Positions 26,320-35,457 are shown, counted from the stretch's first letter. The stretch: DNA of 64,000 nt from CAWGXZ01 sp963826695 (GCA_963826695.1 CAWGXZ010000003.1:62001-126000), one strand, 5' to 3'. The notes: a model not told the origin generated them from the sequence alone. Numbers and translations are program-made.

Positions 26320-27861
26320 TCAGCCGCTGAAAAGCCCGGCGACCTGCTCGCGCAGCACGTTCTTCTGCACCTTGCCCATGGCATTGCGCGGCAGCTCGTC
26401 GACGAAGAACAGGTGCTTGGGCACCTTGAACCGCGCGATGCGCCGCTTCAGTTCGTCGATCAGCGGCGCCGCCTCGCGCGCGGCGCCGGGGCGGGGCACG
26501 ACCACCGCGACCACGCCCTCGCCGAAGTCGGGGTGCGGCGCGCCGACCACCGCGCTCTCGGCGACGCCGGGCAGCTCGTTGAGCGCGGCCTCGACCTCGG
26601 CCGGGTAGACGTTGTAGCCGCCGCTGATGATCAGGTCCTTGCTGCGGCCGACGATGCTCAGGTAGCCGCGCTCGTCCCAGCGGCCGACGTCGCCGGTCTT
26701 GAACCAGCCGTCGGCGGTGAACTCCTCGCGGGTCTTCTCCGGCATCCGCCAGTAGCCGCTGAAGACGCTGGCGCCGCGCACCTGGATGGCGCCGATCTCG
26801 CCCACCGGCAGGCGCTCGCCGGCGTCGTCGACCACCTGCACCTCGATGCCCGGCAGCGGAAAGCCGACGGTGCCGCCGCGCCGCTCGCCGCGGGGGCTGT
26901 CGTCCTCCTGATAGGGATTGGAGGTCAGCATCACCGTCTCGCTCATGCCGTAGCGCTCGAGGATGGTGTGGCCGGTGCGGTCGCGAAAGGCGTTGAAGGT
27001 CTCGATCAGCAGCGGTGCCGAGCCCGAGACGAAGAGCCGCATGTTGCGGCAGGCGTCCTGCGTCAGGCCCGGCTCGGCGAGCAGCCGCACGTAGAGCGTC
27101 GGCACGCCCATGAAGACCGTCGCGTCGGGCAGCCGGGCGATCACCGCCTTCGGGTCGAAGCGGCTGAACCAGATCATCTTGCTGCCGTTGAGCAGGGCGC
27201 CGTGCGAGGCGACGAAAAGGCCGTGCACATGGAAGATCGGCAGCGCGTGGATCAGCACGTCGCCCCGCCGCCAGCCCCAGGCCTCGCGCAGCGTCAGCGC
27301 GTTGCTCGACAGGTTGCCGTGGCTGAGCATCGCCCCCTTGCTGCGCCCGGTGGTGCCGCTGGTGTAGAGGATCGCCGCGAGTTCATCCGCGCGGCGCCCG
27401 GCCGGCGCGTGCGTGTCGAGGTGGTGCGCCGCGCGCTCGAGCAGGCTGCCGCTGCGGTTGTCGTCGAGAGTCAAGACCCAGGTCGTGCCGGCGGTGAAGG
27501 CAATCCGGCTGACCCAGCTGAAGTTTGCCGAGGCGCAGACGACGACCGACGGCTCGGCGTTGCCGATGAAGTACTCGATCTCGCTTTCCTGGTAGCCCGT
27601 GTTCAGCGGCAGGTAGACGTAGCCGGCGCGCAACACGCCGAGGTAGAGCATCAGCGCCTCGACCGACTTCTCGGTCTGCACCGCGACGCGGGCGCCCGCG
27701 GGCAGCTCGAGCGAATCGAGCAGGTTGGCGATGCGCGCGGTCGCGTGCTCGATGTCGCGCCAGCTGTACGACAGGCGCTCGCCGTCGCCGGTCTCGATGG
27801 CGACGCTGTCCAGGTCGTCGGGAAAGGCGCTGCGCAGCAGGGCGTAGAGGTTCTGGTTCAT
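26320..27861 (-). CDS. Acyl-CoA ligase, probably malonyl-CoA synthetase (MatB-like)
   Basis: A 513-residue adenylate-forming ligase: P-loop ILYTSGTTGRSKGAML, A5 motif ERYGMSE, hinge region DVGRWDERGYLSIVGRSKD, A8 SGGYNVYPAEVE, and the catalytic Lys in MGKVQKN near the C-terminus. Length (~505) and the block LPIFHVHGL fit MatB, which activates malonate to malonyl-CoA. I start at the ATG at 27861 giving MNQNLYALL; the in-frame extension to 28008 is Arg-rich shadow sequence. No malonate decarboxylase or transporter is adjacent, so the substrate is moderately secure. Confidence 0.82.
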   Translation of the reverse strand: MNQNLYALLRSAFPDDLDSVAIETGDGERLSYSWRDIEHATARIANLLDSLELPAGARVAVQTEKSVEALMLYLGVLRAGYVYLPLNTGYQESEIEYFIGNAEPSVVVCASANFSWVSRIAFTAGTTWVLTLDDNRSGSLLERAAHHLDTHAPAGRRADELAAILYTSGTTGRSKGAMLSHGNLSSNALTLREAWGWRRGDVLIHALPIFHVHGLFVASHGALLNGSKMIWFSRFDPKAVIARLPDATVFMGVPTLYVRLLAEPGLTQDACRNMRLFVSGSAPLLIETFNAFRDRTGHTILERYGMSETVMLTSNPYQEDDSPRGERRGGTVGFPLPGIEVQVVDDAGERLPVGEIGAIQVRGASVFSGYWRMPEKTREEFTADGWFKTGDVGRWDERGYLSIVGRSKDLIISGGYNVYPAEVEAALNELPGVAESAVVGAPHPDFGEGVVAVVVPRPGAAREAAPLIDELKRRIARFKVPKHLFFVDELPRNAMGKVQKNVLREQVAGLFSG

Positions 27862-28126
27862 GGTTGTTCGGGCTCGATGCGGCCTTCGGCAGCTCGTCGG
27901 CTGCGATGGGGCGAAGATAAACCAAGGCTTCCACGCTTTCGGGTCCGCATGGATGCGGGTCAACCCGCAGCCTGGACCCCTGGCGCGGGCACGCGCGCGG
28001 CGGCTCACGCCTCAAGTTCCGGGGTCGACCGCCGAAAACCGGAGGCGTTGCGCCGGCTGCCGTGGGCCGCCGAACGTGCGCGCCAACCTGCTTCCACTGC
28101 AACACCTTGTCCGCCACCCACCCCCG

Positions 28127-29914
28127 ATGAGTTCGACCGCTGCCCAGCATTGGTTGCAGACCCACTGCAACCGCTGTCCCGAAGCCGCGGCGGCGCTGGT
28201 CTGGGCGGCTGCCGGACCAGCCGTTGCGCAGGCGGTTGCCGAATGGCCAGCCACCGGGCCGCTGCGCATTTCGCTGATCGCCGCGGCGAAGATCGCCCTC
28301 CAGCGCGACCAGCCGGTGGTGATGACACCGGCGGTCACGCTGCAGAGTGCCGAGCATTCGCGTTTGGTCGCCGTGCCGCTGAAGGTGGGCGGCGTGGCCG
28401 TCGGCGCGCTGGCGCTGGCGGTGCGCGTCCTCGACGACGCCGAGGCCGCGGCGCTGCTGCGCGTTTTCGAGCCGGTGCTTGCCGACCTGACGGCGGCGCT
28501 GGGCCACGCACCGACGGCGCCCGCTGCTTCCGCTGCGGCGCAGCAGAGCGTCGACGCCACCCGCATGCTGCGCCTGCAGGCCTTGCTGCTCGGCCCCGAC
28601 CGCTTGCCCGAAGCCGCGGGCGCGCTCGTCAACGAACTCGCCACCGCATTCCGCTTCGACCGCGTCAGCCTCGGGCTCGCCGACAACGATGCGCAGCAGG
28701 TGGCGGTCATCGCCATGTCGCACAACGGCGAGGTCGACGGCCGGCACGACCTGCTGCGCGACCTGGCCGCGGCGATGAACGAGGCGCTCGACCAGTCGGC
28801 GAGCGTCGTCTACCCGGCGGCCGCCGAGGACGTGCCGCGAGTCGTTCTGGCGCATGCCGACATGTCGGCGCGAACCGGCAGCAGTGTCTGCACCGTGCCG
28901 ATGCTGCATGCGGGCAAGGGCATCGGCGCGCTGACCTTCGAACGCGCCGGACAGCCGCCGAGCCACCGCGAGCTGGGCCAGTACGAGAGCCTCGGCGCGC
29001 TGATCGGCCCGCTGCTCGCGCTGCGCCGGCGCGCCGAGCTGCCACCCGGCCAACGCCTGCGCCAGTGGCTCGGCAGCCTCTGGCAGCGCGTACGCGCGCC
29101 GGGCGATCCACGGCCGAAGTGGATCGCCGGTGGCGTGGCGGCGGCACTGCTGGCGCTGACGTTCGTGCCGCTGCCGTACCGCGTCGGTGCGACGGCGCGG
29201 CTCGAGGGCTCGGTGCAGCGCGTCGTCGCCGCTCCGGGTGACGGCTTCCTCAGCGCGGTGCACGTCCGTCCGGGCGACGCCGTGAAGGCCGGCCAGGTGC
29301 TGGTCGAACTCGCCGACCAGGACCTGCGGCTGGAGAAGCGCAAGTGGGAAAGCGAGCTGGCGCAGCACGAGAACACCTACGGCGCGGCGCTGGCGCGTGC
29401 CGACCGCTCGCAGTTCGTCATCTTCCAGGCCAAGGCCACCGAAGCCCGGGCCCAGCTCGACCTGGTGCAGTCGCAGCTCGAGCGCAGCCGGCTGGTGGCG
29501 CCGATCGACGGCGTCGTCATCAAGGGCGACCCGGCGCAGTCGCTCGGCGCGCCGGTGCAGCGCGGCGACGCGTTGCTGACCATCGCCCCGGCCGACCAGT
29601 ACCGGCTGATGATCGACGTCGACGAGCGCGACATCGCCCATGTGCGACCGGGCCAGCGCGGTTTTCTCGGTCTCGCGGCGCTGCCGGGCGACACGCTCGC
29701 CTTTCGGGTCGAGCGGCTGACGCCGGTGGCGACGACGCGCGACGGCCGCAACACCTTCGAGGTGCAGGCGGTGCTCGACGGACCCGCGGCGCCGTTGCGG
29801 CCGGGGCTGCAGGGGGTGGCGAAGATTCATGTCGGCTCGCGGTCGGGTTTGTGGATCGCGACGCACCGGTTGACCGACTGGCTCCGGCTGGCGCTTTGGT
29901 CGTGGGGAGGGTGA
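28127..29914 (+). CDS. GAF-domain HlyD-type membrane-fusion protein
   Basis: A 595-residue protein. Residues ~145-295 form a GAF-like domain preceded by another alpha/beta segment. A single membrane helix (~332-350, WIAGGVAAALLALTFVPLPY) is followed by an HlyD-type barrel-sandwich (VVAAPGDGFLSAVHVRPGDAV; second half APIDGVVIKGDP), a short coiled hairpin (~400-450) and a beta-barrel. The cytoplasmic GAF part would sense a signal while the periplasmic part bridges to an outer-membrane channel. It is the first gene of the giant-protein locus, separated from the M50 gene by a large palindromic repeat. The start is the first ATG before sequence that reads as domain; the extension upstream to 27860 is unlikely. 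Confidence 0.82.
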   Translation: MSSTAAQHWLQTHCNRCPEAAAALVWAAAGPAVAQAVAEWPATGPLRISLIAAAKIALQRDQPVVMTPAVTLQSAEHSRLVAVPLKVGGVAVGALALAVRVLDDAEAAALLRVFEPVLADLTAALGHAPTAPAASAAAQQSVDATRMLRLQALLLGPDRLPEAAGALVNELATAFRFDRVSLGLADNDAQQVAVIAMSHNGEVDGRHDLLRDLAAAMNEALDQSASVVYPAAAEDVPRVVLAHADMSARTGSSVCTVPMLHAGKGIGALTFERAGQPPSHRELGQYESLGALIGPLLALRRRAELPPGQRLRQWLGSLWQRVRAPGDPRPKWIAGGVAAALLALTFVPLPYRVGATARLEGSVQRVVAAPGDGFLSAVHVRPGDAVKAGQVLVELADQDLRLEKRKWESELAQHENTYGAALARADRSQFVIFQAKATEARAQLDLVQSQLERSRLVAPIDGVVIKGDPAQSLGAPVQRGDALLTIAPADQYRLMIDVDERDIAHVRPGQRGFLGLAALPGDTLAFRVERLTPVATTRDGRNTFEVQAVLDGPAAPLRPGLQGVAKIHVGSRSGLWIATHRLTDWLRLALWSWGG

Positions 29915-29989
29915 TGGACGGGGGTTTGTCGCGGCGCGACGGCTTGGGATGCTTGTGCCTGCGACAGGTGGTTGCTCTTGACTGCGACG

Positions 29990-30586
29990 CTGCGCCGGGA
30001 TTTCGGCCCGGCAGCCGACCTACTTTCTTTGCTTCGCCAAAGAAAGTAGGCAAAGAAAGGCGACCCGGCGGCTGCGCCCCCTGGCTTTCGCCAGGGGGTC
30101 CGCTGCGGTGCTCGGCAGGCGGGGCGAGCGCGCAAACTCGCCCCGGGTACGGGGCTCAGACATGCGCGCTCGACGGCGCTGCGCGCCGCAACCCCGCCCG
30201 CCTGCGCTCCTCGCCGCATCCAACGGGAAACCCAGCTCGGCTCGCTTCGCATCGCCTCGAGTGCTCGCTGCGCGTCGCCTGGAAACGACAGACCGAGGGC
30301 GAAGCGAAGCAAGCCAACGGAGGCGATGCGAAGCGAGCCGAATGCTTCCCGTTGGATGCGGCGAGGAGCGCAGGGGTTCGGGGGCAGCCGCGAAGCGGCC
30401 GGCCGCAAACTGTCTGAGCCCCTGTACCCAGGGGCGAGTTTTTGCGGTCGCCCCGGACCCCGAGCACCGCAGCGGACCCCCTGGCCAAAGCCAGGGGGCG
30501 CAGCCGCCGGGTGCCCTTCTTTTGGTTCCTTTTCTTGGGCAAGCAAGAAAAGGAACTCGGCTGCCGGGCCGAAATCCCGGCGCAGC
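29990..30586. repeat. 597-bp imperfect inverted repeat with nested hairpins
   Basis: The outer 30 bases at 29990-30019 are an exact reverse complement of 30557-30586. The two ~290-bp arms remain largely complementary towards a centre near 30285. Nested stems occur at mirrored positions: CCTACTTTCTTTG/CAAAGAAAGTAGG (30019-30031 with 30038-30050) against GTTCCTTTTCTTG/CAAGAAAAGGAAC (30525-30537 with 30544-30556), and CCCCCTGGC/GCCAGGGGG at 30077-30098 and 30477-30498. ORFs inside it are by-products of the palindrome. It fills most of the 795-bp gap between the GAF-HlyD and M50 genes. I believe similar mosaics are dispersed in Burkholderiales genomes. Confidence 0.85.
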
Positions 30587-30709
30587 CTCACGCAGTGAAC
30601 AGCTCCCGCAGGCAGCGCTCCAAACAGCCCTTGTGGCAGCAAAGGCAGCAAGGGCAGAACTGGCAGCACCGCCAGCAAGGGTGCGGGCAGCGCCCGCAGA
30701 ACAAGCCCG

Positions 30710-32851
30710 ATGACGCAGTCCCTGTTCAGCCCCCAGTGGTATCGCGTCGCCGCGCTCCACCCTCGCCTGCGCGCCCAGGTCCGGGTGCAGCGCCAGCGCT
30801 GGCGCGATCAGCTGTGGTTCCTGCTGTCGGACGACGCCACCGGCCGCCAGCACCTGATCAACGACAGCGCCTACCAGTTCATCGGCCGTTGCGACGGCCA
30901 GCGCCAGGTGCAGCAGGTCTGGGATGCCGTGCTCGCCGACCGCGGCGAGGCGGCGCCGACGCAGGACGAGGTGATCGAACTGCTGGCGCAGCTCGACGAG
31001 AACGAGCTGCTGCAGTGCGAGCACACGCCCGACACGGAAAGTCTGTTCCGCCGCAGCGGCGAGCGCAAGAAGAAGCGCCGGCGTGCGCTGATCAATCCGT
31101 TCGCCTTCCGGCTGCCGCTCGGCGATCCGAGCCGCTGGCTGGCGCCGCTCGATCCGCTCGGCCGGCTGGTCTTCCGGCCTGCGACCGCCTGGGTGGCGCT
31201 GGTGGTTTTCGCCATGGCACTGCTGGCCGCCGGCAGCGAATGGGCTGCGCTCACGGGCCATGCGCAGCACCTGCTGTCGCCGCGCCACCTGATGCTGGCG
31301 TGGCTGAGCTATCCGTTGATCAAGGCGCTGCACGAGATCGGCCACGGCATGGCGGTGCGTCGCTGGGGCGGCGAGGTGCACGAGTTCGGCATCGGCCTGA
31401 TGGCACTGGTGCCGGCGCCCTATGTCGACGCGTCGGCATCGGCTGGCTTCGCGCTGCGCCGGCAGCGGGCGCTGGTTGCCGCCGCCGGCATCCTGGTCGA
31501 ATTGGCGCTGGCTTCGCTGGCGCTCGGCGTCTGGTTGCTGGTGCAGCCGGGCTGGGTGCGCGACATCGCCTTCGTCGTGATGTTCATCGCCGGCGTATCG
31601 ACGCTGTTCTTCAACGCCAATCCGCTGCTGCGCTTCGACGGCTACTACGTGCTCTGCGACGCGCTCGACCTGCCCAACCTGGCGACTCGCAGCAGTGCTT
31701 GGTGGCGCTGGTGGCTGCGGCGCGTGCTGCTGCACCAGGCAGCGGAGCCGCCGCAGACTGCTGCCGGCGAGCGCAAGTGGCTGGTGCTCTACGCGCCGCT
31801 GTCGCTCGCCTACCGCGCCGTGCTGGCGCTGGCGCTGGTGCTCTGGCTCGGCGGCAAATGGCTGCTGCTCGGCGTCTTCGGTGCTGTCTACCTGCTGGCG
31901 GTCATCCTGCTGCGGCCGCTCTGGAGCTTTGCCCGTCTCGCGCTGACCTCCGCCGCCCCGGGCGCCGAGCGCCGGCGGGTGCGCCTCGCGCTGGCCGGCG
32001 CGGGCCTGGTTGCCGGGGCGCTGGTGTTTGCCGTGCCGCTGCCATTCTCGACCGTCGCGCCGGCCGTCGTCTGGCTGCCCGAGCCCGCCCAGCTGCGCAC
32101 CGAGGTGGCGGGCTTCGTCAGCGCACTGCCCGTCGGCGACGGGCAACTGGTCGCGCCGGGCGAGCTGGTGGCCGTGCTCGACAACCCGGAACTCGTGGCC
32201 CAGCGCGAACGCGTCGCCAGCCGACTGGAGCGGCTGCGGGCCGATCAGACACAGATGCTTTCGCGCGATCCGCTGGCGGCACAGAACCTCAACGAGGACA
32301 TCGAGCATGCGGTGGCCGAACTGGCGCTCGCCGACGAGCGTTTGGCGCAGCTCGAGCTGCACGCTGGCGTCGTCGGCCGGCTCGACATGCCGCGGCAGGC
32401 GGACCTGATCGGCAGCTATGCCCGCCGCGGCGCGATGCTCGGCCATCTGTTCGGCGGTGTCGAGCTGCAGTTGCGCAGCGTGGTCGCCGAGGACGACGCC
32501 TTTCTGGTGCGCAACCAGACACGCGCTGTCGAGGTGCGGCTCGCCGCCGACCCGACGCGGGTGCACAGTGCCACGCTTCGTCAAGCGGTTCCGGCGGCGA
32601 CACGGGTGCTGCCGGCCGCCACCTTCGGCGAGCCGGCCGGCGGCCCGTACCCGGTCGATCCCGCCGACAAGGACGGTCTGGCGAGCCTGCAACCTGTCTT
32701 CATCTTCGACCTTGCCGTACCCGGTGGAGCCCTGCAGCGCGTCGGCGAGCGCGCCTGGGTGCGTTTCGACCACGGCGCGCAGCCGCTCGCCTTCCAGGCC
32801 TGGCGCCGCGCGGCGCAGCTGCTGCTCGAGCATTTCGAGCCAGGCGGATGA
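30710..32851 (+). CDS. PqqD-like / M50 site-2-type metalloprotease / membrane-fusion hybrid
   Basis: A 713-residue integral membrane protein. The N-terminal ~105 residues look like a PqqD-type peptide-binding winged helix (WFLLSDDATGRQHLIND, AYQFIGRCDG). The membrane part has the M50 zinc motif HEIGH (208-212) and the third-ligand motif NANPLLRFDGYY (302-313). After a last helix near residues 425-445, the C-terminal ~240 residues resemble an HlyD adaptor (FVSALPVGDGQLVAPGELVAVLDNPEL, a coiled-coil pair, then a beta-barrel). Such fusions sit with HlyD partners and large secreted proteins. A role in handling or processing the giant protein during export is an inference from the neighbourhood. 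Confidence 0.82.
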   Translation: MTQSLFSPQWYRVAALHPRLRAQVRVQRQRWRDQLWFLLSDDATGRQHLINDSAYQFIGRCDGQRQVQQVWDAVLADRGEAAPTQDEVIELLAQLDENELLQCEHTPDTESLFRRSGERKKKRRRALINPFAFRLPLGDPSRWLAPLDPLGRLVFRPATAWVALVVFAMALLAAGSEWAALTGHAQHLLSPRHLMLAWLSYPLIKALHEIGHGMAVRRWGGEVHEFGIGLMALVPAPYVDASASAGFALRRQRALVAAAGILVELALASLALGVWLLVQPGWVRDIAFVVMFIAGVSTLFFNANPLLRFDGYYVLCDALDLPNLATRSSAWWRWWLRRVLLHQAAEPPQTAAGERKWLVLYAPLSLAYRAVLALALVLWLGGKWLLLGVFGAVYLLAVILLRPLWSFARLALTSAAPGAERRRVRLALAGAGLVAGALVFAVPLPFSTVAPAVVWLPEPAQLRTEVAGFVSALPVGDGQLVAPGELVAVLDNPELVAQRERVASRLERLRADQTQMLSRDPLAAQNLNEDIEHAVAELALADERLAQLELHAGVVGRLDMPRQADLIGSYARRGAMLGHLFGGVELQLRSVVAEDDAFLVRNQTRAVEVRLAADPTRVHSATLRQAVPAATRVLPAATFGEPAGGPYPVDPADKDGLASLQPVFIFDLAVPGGALQRVGERAWVRFDHGAQPLAFQAWRRAAQLLLEHFEPGG

Positions 32852-32978
32852 AATGAGGCATCTGCAGTTCACTGGAGGACGCCTGCTGCAGGGCGATGTG
32901 CCCTGCCGGCCTTTTGTGAGTACGGCAATGAAACCGTTACGCACCCGAGCGGGCCGCGGCCAGCGGGTGGGTAGCTCC

Positions 32979-33177
32979 GTTCATGTCCCCCGGACCCGGC
33001 CTGCGGCCGGGTCCTCCTCCTTTACTTCACTGCGCCACCCACCCACTGCCCGCGGCCAGGCACCGCTCGTGGTCCGGGGCGAAGTGCCTGACTGGTGCTC
33101 GATCGGGCCGAGTGGGTGTTGTGCAGAGCGAGGTAAAGGAGGAGAGGCGGGCGGAGCCCGGCTCGGGGGACACGAGC
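32979..33177. repeat. Inverted repeat of about 66-bp arms between the M50 and SecA-like genes
   Basis: The arm 32979-33044 is an imperfect reverse complement of 33112-33177, with exact cores such as TCCTCCTTTAC (33015-33025) against GTAAAGGAGGA (33133-33143), and ATGTCCCCC against GGGGGACAC. Inside the left arm, GGACCCGGCC (32992-33001) and GGCCGGGTCC (33005-33014) make a perfect 10-bp stem with a 3-base loop. The element takes up half of the 393-bp gap. The flanks (32852-32978 and 33178-33244) hold nothing I can name. Confidence 0.75.
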
Positions 33178-33244
33178 GTTGCACAGTACCCGCTCGGCAC
33201 GATCCCGCGCTGTACTCCGCACGCTGTGCATCGGGCCGGAACCG

Positions 33245-35227
33245 ATGCCTCGCAGGGCCTCGGAAGTGAGCGAACTTTCGCTGCCGATTCCCGGGCTGCG
33301 CTGGGGCGATTACCCGGAGCGCACCGAACCCATCGGTGTCAAGGCTGCCGGTCGGCCCCGCGACGGCGAACTGCCATGGCGGCGCGGCATGCAGTCGGGA
33401 CGCTTCGTGCGGGCGGTGCGCGAGCACGAGGCGCGGCTGCGTGCCATGTCGGCAGACGACCGTGCTGCTCAGCTGCGCGATACGCGCATCGCGCTGCGTC
33501 GTGACGGGCTGGTGGACTCGACGCTCGCAGTGGCCTTCGCCCATGCCGGGTTGGCCTGTGAGGAGCGTCTGGGGACGCTGCCGTTCGACACCCAGCTGAT
33601 CGCGGCGCGCCATGTCGCTGCCGGCCGGCTCGCCGAAATGGCCACCGGCGAAGGCAAGACACTGACGGTGGCATTGGCTGCAGCGAGTGCGGCGCTGGCG
33701 GGCATTCCGCTGCAGGTGGTCACCGCCAACGACTACCTCGCCGCGCGCGACGCGGCCCAGCTGCAGCCGGTCTATGACGCGCTGGGCCTGACCGTCGGAT
33801 GCGTCACGCAGCCCCTCACTGCGGCGGCGCGGCGGGCGGCGTATGCCTTCGACATCGTCTATTGCACCGCCAGCGAGCTGGTGTTCGACTACCTGCGCGA
33901 CGGGCTCTCGCGCAAGCGCGATCCGTTGCAGGCGCAAATCGACCGGCTCGCCGGTCCGGGCGACGCCCGGCCGTTCGAGGCGCCGCTGCTGCGCGGACTG
34001 TGCATGGCCATCGTCGACGAAGCCGACAGCGTGCTGATCGACGAAGCGCGCGTGCCGCTGATCCTTTCGGCCGCCACGGCCGTCGACCCGGCGCACGCCG
34101 CCTTCCTGGCCGAGGCGTTGGTGCTGGCAGCACGGCTGACCGAAGGCAGCGATTTCCGTCTCGACGGACCCGCGGCACGGCTGACCGCGGCAGGCGCCGA
34201 ACGAGTCGCGGGCGAATCGGCGGCGCTCGGCGCGGTCTGGCAGCACCGCCTGCATCGCGAGGACACGGTGCAGCTGGCGCTCGCGGCGCTGCACGCATTT
34301 CGCCGCGAGCGCCACTACCTGGTGGCGAACGGGCGCCTGCAGATCGTCGACGAGACCAGCGGGCGCGTGGCGGCGGGCCGCGCCTGGTCGCGGGGCTTGC
34401 ACCAGCTGATCGAACTGAAGGAGGGGCTCGAGCCGACCGCACCCGCGGTTACCGTGGCACAGATCACCTACCAGCGCTTTTTCGCCCGCTACCTGCGGCT
34501 CGGCGGGCTCAGCGGCACGCTGGCCGAATCGCGGCGCGAGCTGCGTGCCGTGTACGGCCTGGCGGTGGCGGCGGTGCCGCTGCGCCGGCCGAGCCGCCGC
34601 GAGACCGGGCCGACGCGCTGGTTTGCCGATCGCGCGGTGCTGTTCGACGCCGTGGTGGCCCGGGTGCAGGCGCTGCAGGCAGCCGGCCGGCCGGTGCTGG
34701 TCGGCGTCGAATCGGTGGCCGATGCAGCGCAGCTTTCGGCGCGGCTCACGACGGCGGCGATCGGGCATTCCCGGCTCGATGCGCAGCGCGATGCACAGGA
34801 AGCCGAGGTGGTTGCCCGCGCTGGCAGGGCCGGCGCGGTCACCGTCTCGACCCAGATGGCCGGGCGCGGCACCGACATCGCGCTCGGGCCGGGGGTTGCG
34901 GAGCGCGGCGGGCTGCACCTGATCAACTGCCAGCTCAATGCCGCGCGGCGCATCGACCGGCAACTCGCCGGCCGCTGTGCTCGGCAGGGCGACCCGGGCA
35001 GCGTCGAGACCTGGCTGTCGCTCGATGCGGCGCTGCTCGCCGAGTTGCCGGCAGCGCTGCGGGCGCTGCTGGCGCACCACGCCGGGCGCCTGCCGGACCG
35101 CGCCTGCCGCACGCTCGGCAGCACGCTGCAGCGGCTGCGTGAAGCGCGCGACGCCGCACAGCGCCGCCAACTCCTGCACAACGACCGCCAGCTCGATCGC
35201 CGGCTGTCGTTTGCGACGCGGCGATGA
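33245..35227 (+). CDS. SecA-like translocation ATPase, shortened
   Basis: A 660-residue relative of SecA with both motor domains: Walker A MATGEGKT (132-139), TANDYLA, Walker B VDEADSVLIDEARVPLILS (~257-275), and the C-terminal motor block STQMAGRGTDIALG followed by RRIDRQLAGRCARQGDPGS. Housekeeping SecA is ~900 residues. Here the preprotein-crosslinking insert is short, the helical scaffold/wing is reduced, and the C-terminal zinc/SecB-binding tail is absent. This is the pattern of an accessory, substrate-dedicated SecA. I chose ATG 33245; a TTG at 33179 lies in the inverted repeat. The stop overlaps a small ORF (ATGA). It probably drives export of the giant protein. Confidence 0.83.
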   Translation: MPRRASEVSELSLPIPGLRWGDYPERTEPIGVKAAGRPRDGELPWRRGMQSGRFVRAVREHEARLRAMSADDRAAQLRDTRIALRRDGLVDSTLAVAFAHAGLACEERLGTLPFDTQLIAARHVAAGRLAEMATGEGKTLTVALAAASAALAGIPLQVVTANDYLAARDAAQLQPVYDALGLTVGCVTQPLTAAARRAAYAFDIVYCTASELVFDYLRDGLSRKRDPLQAQIDRLAGPGDARPFEAPLLRGLCMAIVDEADSVLIDEARVPLILSAATAVDPAHAAFLAEALVLAARLTEGSDFRLDGPAARLTAAGAERVAGESAALGAVWQHRLHREDTVQLALAALHAFRRERHYLVANGRLQIVDETSGRVAAGRAWSRGLHQLIELKEGLEPTAPAVTVAQITYQRFFARYLRLGGLSGTLAESRRELRAVYGLAVAAVPLRRPSRRETGPTRWFADRAVLFDAVVARVQALQAAGRPVLVGVESVADAAQLSARLTTAAIGHSRLDAQRDAQEAEVVARAGRAGAVTVSTQMAGRGTDIALGPGVAERGGLHLINCQLNAARRIDRQLAGRCARQGDPGSVETWLSLDAALLAELPAALRALLAHHAGRLPDRACRTLGSTLQRLREARDAAQRRQLLHNDRQLDRRLSFATRR

Positions 35228-35457
35228 GTGCGGCCATTCGCTCGGTCCGGGGGTGGCGCTTCGTCGCCGATCCGCGCGGGCTCGGGTTCCGGCTTGCCGG
35301 CACCGGGCGGCGCCGCGGCGCGTCCGCACCCGTGCCCGGCCAGGCCGGCGCGCGCCTTGCCTCTGCCGGTGCCGACTGCGGTCGCTGCGGCACCACCGGC
35401 CGCACTCGCACCCGGCTCGACAGCCCGCCCACTGCCCCCCGACACCCCACCCGATGA
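35224..35457 (+). CDS. Possible 77-residue linker ORF between the SecA-like and c-di-GMP genes
   Basis: The ATG overlaps the SecA-like stop (ATGA), and the TGA overlaps the next gene's ATG in the same way, so the ORF is exactly framed by two 4-bp couplings. The predicted product is Arg/Gly/Ala-rich with two Cys (CGRCG), no membrane segment and no family I recognise. High GC makes chance ORFs common, so this could be non-coding; the double overlap is the only positive argument. Confidence 0.35.
   Translation: MSAAIRSVRGWRFVADPRGLGFRLAGTGRRRGASAPVPGQAGARLASAGADCGRCGTTGRTRTRLDSPPTAPRHPTR

Noticed and set aside
30108..30713. ORFs of 90-200 residues in the gap before the M50 gene
   Set aside because: They translate the arms of the 600-bp inverted repeat on both strands and have no protein-like composition.
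33179..33244. TTG start for the SecA-like gene, adding 22 residues
   Set aside because: These bases lie at the edge of an inverted repeat and the added residues do not resemble SecA.
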